Assembly: GCA_964624825.1 (NCBI GenBank)
Contig: CAZUYD010000012.1
Coordinates: 1 to 55,629 of the forward strand
DNA: 55,629 nt
Reading direction: 5' to 3'
DNA from: Enorma sp964624825
GTDB taxonomy: Bacteria; Actinomycetota; Coriobacteriia; Coriobacteriales; Coriobacteriaceae
The stretch's first letter is position 1, and every line of letters starts with the position of its first letter. A program made the translations under genes and the position numbers. The notes beneath the pieces are model-generated. The model ran no database searches and was not told the origin of the DNA. It was given only the letters and a program-made list of their open reading frames with translations. Of the stretch, positions 26,598-33,251 are shown in pieces.

Positions 26598-27190
26598 ATG
26601 TGGAACTTTATATACGGCAGATCTTGTGTGCCATTCAGCTCCTTCACCGGAAGTATTCCGGTCATTCCTCGGTATGCTTGAAAAATAGTGTTAGTGACTA
26701 TATCAAGCGCTATGACTTTCGTGGTCACGGTATTCCTGTCAATGGGAAAGAGCGCGTTGTATTTTTGAATAGTCGCACAAAAGCCGGCGGTACCCACATT
26801 CGTTCCTGGCAGCGGGTGCGTTTTGGTTTGTGTGCACGAGGGTCTTGCTATCGCCGTGGTTATCACTCACTTAAACGAGTTGGAAATATAACAATTGGGG
26901 ATTATTGGGGTATTCATTTAGTTGCTCCTGCTTTTGAGGATGGCTGGGGTACTTCACTTGTAATGGCAAATGATTTGTCAGGACTTGAGCTCATTTGTGA
27001 TATTTCGAAATTGGTGAGATTACTTAAGACCACTCCTGAACAGGCTGCAAATCCAAACCAGCCTATGCTTTTGCATCCACCTACATCACGCACGGCACGA
27101 GCTCAGTTTTGGCAGGAGCTCTACTCAAATGGATACGGTATCGCCTGCAAGACAGTGGGTGCACTTGGATTTATGCGTAGCACAAAAGAT
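26590..27190 (+). pseudogene. N-truncated, frameshifted FrhB-like copy 1
   Basis: ATG 26590, with AAAGAGG 6 bases upstream, starts a frame reading GTLYTADLVCHSAPSPEVF, which matches the internal block GYLMTVDIICHGTPSPALF of the intact copy downstream. The frame stops at TAG 26686-26688, after a run of five A. The protein then resumes in the +1 frame as SVSDYIKRYDFRGHGIPVNG and continues to GNITIGDYWG and GTSLVMAND, again parallel to copy 2. The N-terminal half of the family (the catalytic SSGGMF and FTGTPCQ region) is missing. So this is a decayed duplicate, joined in frame to copy 2. One A fewer in the run would restore the frame. Confidence 0.7.
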
Positions 27191-28282
27191 GCTCTTAAAG
27201 CGTTGCTTTCTTGCATGAAGTATTGCGTTTCGCAGACTGCGTTTTCACAAGATGCTCTAGATATATGGAAGGATCTTCCTGTGATTGATTTTGATGAGAT
27301 TAAGGCGCGTGGTGAATATCCCGTTGTTTTTGCTGCGAAGAATCGCGATGACAACGTACGACGTGAGAGTTCGTCAGGTGGGATGTTTTATGCGCTTGCA
27401 TCGCATGTGATAGACAATCTTGATGGTGTGGTTTATGGCTGCGCTTTTGATAAAGATTTGCGAGCTGTACACATCCGCTGTGAAACCATGACTGATGTCA
27501 AGCGCTGTATGGGTTCTAAGTACTCACAAAGTGATATGGGAGACTCAATACGTATGGTACAAGATGACCTTAAAGAAGGTCGCACAGTATTATTTACAGG
27601 TACACCTTGTCAGGTAGCTGCCATTCGTGCAGTGTGTGGAAATACTGCTGGGGGGTATCTCATGACAGTTGATATCATCTGTCATGGGACACCATCACCT
27701 GCGCTTTTTCAAACATGGCTTTCTCAGCTAGAACTTGCGCGCGGCCAAAGGGTCATAAGATATGAACATCGTCCAAAATCTTGTGGCTGGGGACATTTTG
27801 AACGTGTGACATGGGAGGATAATCATTCTGAGCAGAAAACGCGCTGGGCTGAGGGTTGGAAGAGGCTCTTTTATGATAATCGCTGTTTGCGCCCTTCGTG
27901 CTATCGCTGTCCTTACACCATCTCCTACGGCCGGCCAGGGGATTTCACTATAGCGGACTTTTGGGGTATCGAAGATACGGATCTCGCAGACTTTTCGGAT
28001 AGCCTTGGTGTCTCACTGGTTCTTGTTAACCGCTCATGTAGCCTTGCTGTATTGTCGACTTTAGATGTGGAGTTGCAAAGATCGTCTCTAAAAGATTGCC
28101 TTTCCCGCAATCCCATGCTTGAACGCCCATCAATTTATAAAGGTAAACGCTCGATAATTTGGGAGAGTATCTATCAAAATGGTCTGATTGCAGCTATGCG
28201 TCATGAACGTTTTCTTGCCTCACCTATGCGTTTTTTGGCATCACATGCAAAGCGAGGCATCAAACGTCTGCTGGGGAGATGA
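26600..28282 (+). CDS. FrhB/FdhB-like flavoprotein fused behind a truncated duplicate
   Basis: The frame is open from GTG 26600 to 28282 (560 residues). Residues about 205-560 are a complete coenzyme F420 hydrogenase/dehydrogenase beta-subunit-like domain: SSSGGMFYALASHVIDNLDG, RCMGSKYSQSDMG, TVLFTGTPCQVAAIRAVCG, DIICHGTPSPALF and CYRCPYTISYGRPGDFTIAD. Family members are FAD/[4Fe-4S] oxidoreductases; those in capsule clusters, often beside pyruvyl transferases, have no proven role. The first 200 residues are the truncated copy described separately. The functional start may be ATG 27215 or translation through the frameshift; neither has a good ribosome site. Its usual N-terminal ferredoxin domain is absent and lies in the next gene. 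Confidence 0.7.
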   Translation: MELYIRQILCAIQLLHRKYSGHSSVCLKNSVSDYIKRYDFRGHGIPVNGKERVVFLNSRTKAGGTHIRSWQRVRFGLCARGSCYRRGYHSLKRVGNITIGDYWGIHLVAPAFEDGWGTSLVMANDLSGLELICDISKLVRLLKTTPEQAANPNQPMLLHPPTSRTARAQFWQELYSNGYGIACKTVGALGFMRSTKDALKALLSCMKYCVSQTAFSQDALDIWKDLPVIDFDEIKARGEYPVVFAAKNRDDNVRRESSSGGMFYALASHVIDNLDGVVYGCAFDKDLRAVHIRCETMTDVKRCMGSKYSQSDMGDSIRMVQDDLKEGRTVLFTGTPCQVAAIRAVCGNTAGGYLMTVDIICHGTPSPALFQTWLSQLELARGQRVIRYEHRPKSCGWGHFERVTWEDNHSEQKTRWAEGWKRLFYDNRCLRPSCYRCPYTISYGRPGDFTIADFWGIEDTDLADFSDSLGVSLVLVNRSCSLAVLSTLDVELQRSSLKDCLSRNPMLERPSIYKGKRSIIWESIYQNGLIAAMRHERFLASPMRFLASHAKRGIKRLLGR

Positions 28283-28287
28283 GAGGC

Positions 28288-28683
28288 ATGAGTAAACGCA
28301 CGTTTAAGAGTGCTCGTGCGGAGTTTGTAGCACCAGACAATCATCCTTATCGTTATCGGGATGGTTCTTTGCTCGATACATCACCTGGCTATCATCCACA
28401 CATCTCAACAAGATTTCGCAATTGGGATGAAAAGATTGCACCTGCTATGAGTGCACGAGAGTTACCTGAGCTTTACCGCAATCGTTTTGAATGCTGTGGT
28501 TGTACGGCTTGTGAGGCCGTCTGCCCAAAAGATGCTATAAGTATGGAATTCGATGAGGAAGGTTATCTTTATCCGGTCGTCGATGCTGCTTTGTGTATCC
28601 GTTGTAAAAAATGTGAGCAAGTGTGTGTATTTAAGGAAGCATTAGTAGAGCGTTGGAGTACATCAGAGAGCGAAAGTGAGTAG
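28288..28683 (+). CDS. Dicluster ferredoxin-like protein at the end of the polysaccharide operon
   Basis: A 131-residue protein. A 68-residue N-terminal part of unknown type leads to two [4Fe-4S] motifs: CCGCTACEAVCPKDAI and CIRCKKCEQVC, the latter lacking the usual proline after the last cysteine. It would bring electrons to the FrhB-like protein just upstream. In most relatives this ferredoxin part is fused in front of the FrhB domain; here it is separate and downstream. It ends abruptly right before IS21-like repeats, so it may be the 5' part of a longer gene cut by insertion. ATG 28288 has GGGGAG 9 bases upstream; ATG 28279 (ATGA overlap) is the alternative. Confidence 0.75.
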   Translation: MSKRTFKSARAEFVAPDNHPYRYRDGSLLDTSPGYHPHISTRFRNWDEKIAPAMSARELPELYRNRFECCGCTACEAVCPKDAISMEFDEEGYLYPVVDAALCIRCKKCEQVCVFKEALVERWSTSESESE

Positions 28684-29170
28684 CACACGCAGTTGGCACC
28701 GCCGTTCTACGTACCCGGTACCGCCCCTCCACGAAAGACGATACCGGGGTTCGCTAAAGGCGGTACCGGGCCGTCAGTCCCAGTACCCCGCGTCGTCCCT
28801 GGCCTTTGAGTATTTGCCCGCAGGAGAGCCAATGATTATTGCGAAGCGAAGCCACCAATATTGCGAGTGAGAGCTGGGCGTTGCATCGCGGAGAGCACGT
28901 CCGGCTCTCTATACGTTATTCAACCTGATCGCTGAGCTTTCTTCTCATGTTAAGCTCACCCATCTCAACCCACGCTGTGCCGTGCACTATACGATTCATT
29001 ATGGCCTCTGCATGCACACCGCTACCAAGACGAGCATGCTGAGTAATCGTCGCTGTTGATACCGCCAATATTGCGCTTCGATACCACTTTGTAAATCCAT
29101 GATTATTGCCGCTCGATACCGCCTGTAGTGCGCAATGATACCAACCCTCACGTCCTCCCCTTGCAGGCAT
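28684..29170 (-). mobile_element. IS21-like element remnant (istB 3' end plus end repeats)
   Basis: On the minus strand, 28916 to about 29040 encodes HAEAIMNRIVHGTAWVEMGE then LNMRRK, which matches the C-terminus of IstB, the ATPase helper of IS21-family transposition. Everything upstream in istB and all of istA is gone. On both sides lie regularly spaced GRTACC-type repeats: at 28695, 28717, 28740, 28762 and 28782, and again at 29058, 29080, 29115 and 29137. The phrase ccaatattgcg occurs on both sides (near 28855 and 29064). This looks like an internally deleted copy whose two ends are still recognisable. Confidence 0.6.
28695..28790. repeat. Tandem 22-23-bp repeats, GRTACC phase
   Basis: GGCACC (28695), GGTACC (28717), GATACC (28740), GGTACC (28762) and AGTACC (28782) recur at 20-23-base steps with cg-rich sequence after each. 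Multiple short repeats at element ends are typical of IS21 transposase binding sites; plasmid-type iterons are the alternative reading. Confidence 0.55.
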
Positions 29171-29171
29171 G

Positions 29172-29960
29172 TTAGGTACGAGGAGCTCGCCACCCCTGAA
29201 GGTAAACGCCGCGCATCGCGGATAGGATGTCGCTCATAGAGACGCCTGCGACGCCGATTTGCTTGAGGCTGACCGGGTTCGACTCGCAATCAGCGAGGAG
29301 CTTCTCCATGTCGGCGGCGACGGTGCCGGAGAGGCTCACGGTCTCGTCTCCCGAGAGGAGCTGCGCCAGGCGCAGCGCGTCCCGCTTGTGCTTCTTGATT
29401 TTCCTCGAGTCCACTCGCTCGCCTCTTTCCCGGCGCGCCTTGAGGTCGAGGTACGCCTTCGCCTTGAAGGGGATGAGGTGCGATTCGCCGAGGACCGACA
29501 CCCCGTCGATGGTCCTCGCTTCCCGCAGGAGCAGCTCGTAGTAGGCGTCGTCGAGCACGATTGCCGAGAGGCTGCTCACCTCGTCGTCTATATGCAGCGG
29601 GGTGATTGCAGCCTGTGACCCTTCTTCCAGGAAGACGGGGCGCCTGCTGAACATCTCGATCATGCGGGGGTAGCCGGGCGAGGTTGGGTCCGAGAACCGG
29701 TAGAAGCACATACCGCTCCCGGTTCCCCGCCCGTACTGGTAGCCGCCGTCGCGCACGAGCGCCCAGATCGCTCGGGCGGTCTGGGGAAGTCTCGCATCCG
29801 CCACCAGCACGGTGTCGAAGTCGTGCGTCGCCCGGAAGGGGAGGTCGGCCTCCGAGAGCAGGATGTCGCAGGCAATCCCGCCTATGAGCACGTATGAGCC
29901 CTCCAGCCCCTGCATGTGCCTGCGGAACTCGCCCAGCCCCTCTACAGAGCTTGCTGCCAT
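29172..29960 (-). CDS. AbiEii-like nucleotidyltransferase toxin
   Basis: A 262-residue nucleotidyltransferase-fold protein. The signature is YVLIGGIACDILL followed by ATHDFDTVLVAD (GG...DxD metal-binding aspartates). Later basic helices (FKAKAYLDLKARRERGE, KIKKHKRDALRLAQLL) match the AbiEii/type IV toxin family. AbiEii toxins are thought to transfer nucleotides to tRNA or other targets and cause phage abortive infection. ATG 29960 is chosen because GGGAG precedes it. It overlaps the upstream antitoxin-like gene by 19 bp, the usual operon order. All key residues seem present, so it may be functional. Confidence 0.75.
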   Translation of the reverse strand: MAASSVEGLGEFRRHMQGLEGSYVLIGGIACDILLSEADLPFRATHDFDTVLVADARLPQTARAIWALVRDGGYQYGRGTGSGMCFYRFSDPTSPGYPRMIEMFSRRPVFLEEGSQAAITPLHIDDEVSSLSAIVLDDAYYELLLREARTIDGVSVLGESHLIPFKAKAYLDLKARRERGERVDSRKIKKHKRDALRLAQLLSGDETVSLSGTVAADMEKLLADCESNPVSLKQIGVAGVSMSDILSAMRGVYLQGWRAPRT

Positions 29961-30916
29961 GGGTGCTCCCTTCCGAAGAGTGATGCGATTTCGTCCTCTA
30001 TCCTCTCGTCGGCGCTGCTCGCGAGCGACAGGGCGAGGGATATGTCGTCGATGCGGTCGGACCCGGTGAAGAGAGGGCCGTACTTCCACACCTGGACCTG
30101 CATGGTTTCGCTGTCGGGGAGCTCGCCGTCTACGACCTCGAGGGGTCCGAGCCCCTTCGCCTCGCCGCGCGACGCCGCCTTCTGCGGGACCGGGGGAGGG
30201 TTGAGCGCGCCGCGCGCGGCCAGCGCGGTCTCGCCGGCGTCGGGGAGCGCCTCGGTTGCCGGCTGCCTCACCGCGAACATGGTTCTGAGGACCGGGGAGG
30301 AGAGGAACGCCATGCTATCCCCGAGTAGGACGTCGGCCCCCGCGGGGGAGACGGTTACCGTGCGCCCGTCCTTCGCGCGCTGCGCGAGCCCCCTGTCGGC
30401 GAGCTCGCCTGCCGCGTCGCTCGCCTGGCCGGCGCTCATGCCGGTCGCCTCCCTCAGCTCGGAGAGGGTGTAGCTCTTGCCTTTGAGCGCTCCCCATATG
30501 GCAGCCTGCTGAGCCTTGGGGGACAGCTTCTTACCCCGCTTGGACTCCAGCCTGCCCTTACCCCACTCGGTGCTCGCCGTCCCCAAGAAGGGGAGAGACG
30601 CCTGCCGGCCCGCGCAGACGAAGGGCACGCCCTGCGACACGAGCGCCTTGCGCTGCCGGGCGTTTGCGCCAGGGGCGGACACCGCGACGGGCACGCCGGC
30701 TCGTTTCGATAGCTGGGCATGTAGCCGCTTGAGCTCGGGGAGCGATGCCTCCTCGCCCGGCCGGGCGAGGAGGAAGCGCGCCCCGCTCGCCTCGACCTCG
30801 AGGACCTCTACTTGGGACTTCAGGTAGAGCGGCAGCGAGTCCGCGCCGCGCCACTTCTCCGCCACGGCGTCGAACCCGAGGGCGTCTTTCAGATATTTCA
30901 TGTCCCGGTAGGCCAT
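29942..30916 (-). CDS. AbiEi-like antitoxin/transcriptional regulator
   Basis: A 324-residue protein upstream of and overlapping the AbiEii-like gene. The middle (about residues 130-195) has a winged-helix: SPKAQQAAIWGALKGKSYTL, ELREATGMSAGQASDAAGEL and ADRGLAQRAKDGRTVTVS with a strand-turn-strand wing. AbiEi antitoxins carry a winged helix, neutralise the toxin and repress their own promoter by binding inverted repeats. A 13-bp perfect palindrome lies just before the start codon, as expected. ATG 30916 follows AGAGG. The N-terminal part (residues 1-125) is not recognised. Family assignment rests on context and the helix-turn-helix. Confidence 0.65.
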   Translation of the reverse strand: MAYRDMKYLKDALGFDAVAEKWRGADSLPLYLKSQVEVLEVEASGARFLLARPGEEASLPELKRLHAQLSKRAGVPVAVSAPGANARQRKALVSQGVPFVCAGRQASLPFLGTASTEWGKGRLESKRGKKLSPKAQQAAIWGALKGKSYTLSELREATGMSAGQASDAAGELADRGLAQRAKDGRTVTVSPAGADVLLGDSMAFLSSPVLRTMFAVRQPATEALPDAGETALAARGALNPPPVPQKAASRGEAKGLGPLEVVDGELPDSETMQVQVWKYGPLFTGSDRIDDISLALSLASSADERIEDEIASLFGREHPWQQAL

Positions 30917-30925
30917 CTTTCCTCT

Positions 30926-30962
30926 TTCTGCATAATTCGAGTATGGTTTGAATTATGCAGAA
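30926..30962 (-). promoter_or_regulatory. Palindromic operator of the AbiE-like operon
   Basis: ttctgcataattc (30926-30938) and gaattatgcagaa (30950-30962) form a perfect 13-bp inverted repeat with an 11-base spacer, starting 9 bases upstream of the antitoxin start. It is AT-rich in a GC-rich neighbourhood and likely overlaps the promoter. Autorepression by the AbiEi-like protein is inferred from the family. Confidence 0.65.
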
Positions 30963-30976
30963 ACATTTCGAACTAA

Positions 30977-31246
30977 TCAAGCGCGAGGAATCGGAGCGGG
31001 CGAGAAGTCGAACTTGGTCGCCAGCGTCGGCTCCTCCACGAACCTGCTGGAGAACGTTTCCGACCACTTCCCCCTGTGCTCCCGCACGCCGTACCCGAAC
31101 GGACCGACTCTGAGCCCGTTGACCGCCGCGGCGAAGGAGAGCGCCGCCTCGTCGCGGTCCTGCCGGACCTCCGCGACCGCGAAGTCGAGGTCCAGCGAGA
31201 AGCGTCCCTCGTTGCCCGCGTAGAGCTTGCGGATGGCGGTGCCGCT
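30977..31246 (-). pseudogene. Truncated second AbiEii-type nucleotidyltransferase
   Basis: One minus-strand frame reads GTAIRKLYAGNEGRFSLDLD, then FAVAEVRQDRDEAALSF and GPFGYGVREHRGKW, ending at a stop at 30977-30979. This matches the core of AbiEii/AbiGii-type nucleotidyltransferases (GGTAIRK...FSxDLD). The N-terminal 30-40 residues are cut at about 31246, next to an istB remnant, and the C-terminal half is missing. It is a different subfamily from the intact toxin gene at 29172-29960. Confidence 0.65.
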
Positions 31247-31269
31247 CGCGCGCCGGCGAGGGGCCCTCG

Positions 31270-31668
31270 GACCGGTCGAGCGGGCTGCGCGGGCTCGCCC
31301 GGCTCACGCCCCCGGATGCCGAGGGGCGCGTCTGCTTCACCGGGTCATATCGGATTCGCGCGAGAGGAGGAGCATCGTGCTCGCCGCCGACGTGGGGTTC
31401 TCCGAGTGGGGCACGGTCTTCGCGGGCGACGAGCCCGCCGCGGCTATCGCGGGCCGCGTCGTCCACCACGGCAGGCTCGTCGAGCTCGGCGACCCGAGCC
31501 GCCGACTCGAGGAGTCGCTCATGCTGGGCAGGTCAGGAAGATAGAGGCGCGCCCGTGGCGAAACCCGAAAAAGCTTCGTGGTCGAGCTCGAAAGAAACGC
31601 GTGCCCCTTTCCGAAAATCTTTCGTGCTCATTCCCGAAAGTCGGGCATGCTCATTTCCGTAAGGGCGA
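31270..31668 (+). mobile_element. Second IS21-like remnant (istB 3' end and right-end repeats)
   Basis: The plus strand encodes GARLLHRVISDSRERRSIVL, ADVGFSEWGTVF and RVVHHGRLVELGDPSRRLEE up to a stop at 31544, a clear IstB C-terminus. A little more IstB-like sequence precedes it in another frame, so it is frameshifted. Ten bases after the stop start five tandem 23-bp repeats, as at an IS21 end. The rest of istB and istA is missing; the left break abuts the truncated AbiEii gene. This is a different IS from the one at 28684, since its repeat sequence differs. Confidence 0.65.
31554..31668 (+). repeat. Five tandem 23-bp repeats at an IS21-like end
   Basis: Units start at 31554, 31577, 31600, 31623 and 31646, an exact 23-base period. 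Each begins cgtg or catg and has ccgaaa or a close variant near its middle; units 3-5 share cgtgctcatttccgaaag as an approximate consensus. The distance to the istB stop and the period suggest transposase-binding repeats. Confidence 0.7.
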
Positions 31669-31825
31669 CGTTATCAAACACACCTTCGGCATCGTATGGC
31701 GCGGATGGCTTGTTACGCATGCAAGATTTATGGGTGCTCGCTTGTCTGAAGGTTTGGGATAGAATTCGTGTTCACTCTGGATGTGGGCGGTACAGTCCAA
31801 CAGTTATTGTTCGATGTGCTCGATA

Positions 31826-32990
31826 TCAGTTCTGCAGCATTTTTCTCGCCTTCTTGCAGAGGTGCGCGACCGGCTCCTCCATGCGTGCTCTCAGTTCCCT
31901 GGTCGTCACGGCGGATTCGCTGCGCTCAAGCCCGTCGAACACCTTTGCAAGTTTTTCGGGGATGGCGTCTGCGTAGGTGTCCAGCAATTCGGCGCAGCCT
32001 TCCGCTGTAATACCGACTCGTTCCAAGCCGCATTGGTTCGCCATCTTTTGGAGATTGTTTATCGAGACGTGCCCAGCGCGGTTTTCGCCGCCGATAGACA
32101 TCGCGAGCTTCGGCGGTCTCGTCCACCATATTCTAGGGTCGAAGTATGGCGCTATGGATGCGACGTCACACATCGGTGTGAGCCGGTGTGCGCCGCCCTC
32201 GTCGAGTAAGATAGAATAATTCTTCGCATGGGCGTCGGTTGCGGCTAAGGTAGTTGAACAGTAGCATCTGCAGGAACTTCGCCGCGTTCTCCTGCGCCGT
32301 GGGGCCGGTGGACGTAAGGAGCCCCAGGACGTTCGTGCAGGACGGTCCGCCATCTGCGGCATACTTATTGGTTGGCAGGCACCCCCAGAGCCTGGCAAAA
32401 ATCTTCCTGGTGCAAATGAGAGACAGTCCCGTTCTCGGATCGTCGATCATAGCGTTCAACGACAATAGCAGGCTCGCCCAAGAATTCTCGGTATTCGACC
32501 TTCGCCGTTGGGATGCCGAGTTCTGAGGCTAGGCGCATGCACACGTATTCGTTCAGTGCCTGGTGCGTGAGTCCGTTCACGCCGCTCTTGAGGATGTGGG
32601 TGGTGGCTGCTGCTCCCTTACATGAGAACCAACGGCCGTCCTCCAGCTTCAGCGCGATCTTGTTCTGTTGACCGCCGAGGCTCTAACGCTCGTTCTCGGT
32701 GATCCATCCATTGCCGCCGGCGCGGCTTTGCGAGAGCCTGTGCGCAATTTTGGCGGCGCTTACGGGGACGAGCCACCCCTCGTGAAACGTGTTGGCTCCC
32801 TGTCGGCTGAACTGCACGGCTCCGGGGCGGTCTAGCCCGATGATCCTCGGCAGTGCGAAGGAGTTTTCGGGGGAGACGTTTGCTTCGCGTGCGCTGATAG
32901 TGGATCCAGTGGACGAGCAAGCCGAGGTGCTCTGCGCGCACTTCGGATTTAACTCCTTGCATCGCATGCCCAGCGCATGTTCGTCAAATT
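31826..32990 (-). pseudogene. Disrupted hipA-like kinase gene
   Basis: Pieces of one HipA-type serine kinase lie in different minus-strand frames. From the 5' end: IIGLDRPGAVQFSRQGANTF; then SLGGQQNKIALKLEDGRWF after an in-frame TAG near 32682; GLTHQALNEYVCMRLASELG and EFLGEPAIVVERYDRR; a shift near 32370 to KYAADGGPSCTNVLGLL and NAAKFLQMLLFNYL; another shift near 32250 to ATDAHAKNYSILLDEGGAHR (catalytic loop) and KLAMSIGGENR, ending at 31826. At least one stop and two frameshifts make it a pseudogene. HipA toxins phosphorylate glutamyl-tRNA synthetase. No hipB partner is visible. The extreme N-terminus is unclear. Confidence 0.8.
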
Positions 32991-33091
32991 CTAGCGAGCG
33001 AATTTCGCCTCATATGGTGCGCGAGATGCAGAACGTAGCGACTTGATGTGCCGCGACCAGGCACGCGGCATGTCTCATGGCGCTCCTTGGT

Positions 33092-33142
33092 GAGCGGTAT
33101 GCCTACACCCGGTCTGACGGCGCGCATATAGGCATACCGCTC
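33092..33142. repeat. 14-bp perfect inverted repeat downstream of the MetE-like gene
   Basis: gagcggtatgccta (33092-33105) and taggcataccgctc (33129-33142) are exact complements with a 23-base loop. It lies 110 bases past the stop of the minus-strand MetE-like gene. No U-tract follows on either strand. It could be a terminator of poor type, an mRNA-stabilising hairpin or an element end. The remaining sequence at 32991-33251 holds nothing recognised. Confidence 0.5.
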
Positions 33143-33251
33143 GGCAGCCTAACTCACCAGATTTGCAGCACGCACCCCTCTTAAGGCGCCGGCGTGCGCG
33201 ATGCGTAGACCTCGCAGTGTACAATGCGTAGGCTTCGCAGCGCGCTGCGCG

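Noticed and set aside
26681..26690. Programmed ribosomal frameshift in the FrhB-like gene
   Set aside because: The A5 run lacks a standard heptanucleotide or stimulatory structure, and the copy is already missing its N-terminal half, so decay is simpler. Kept only as an alternative.
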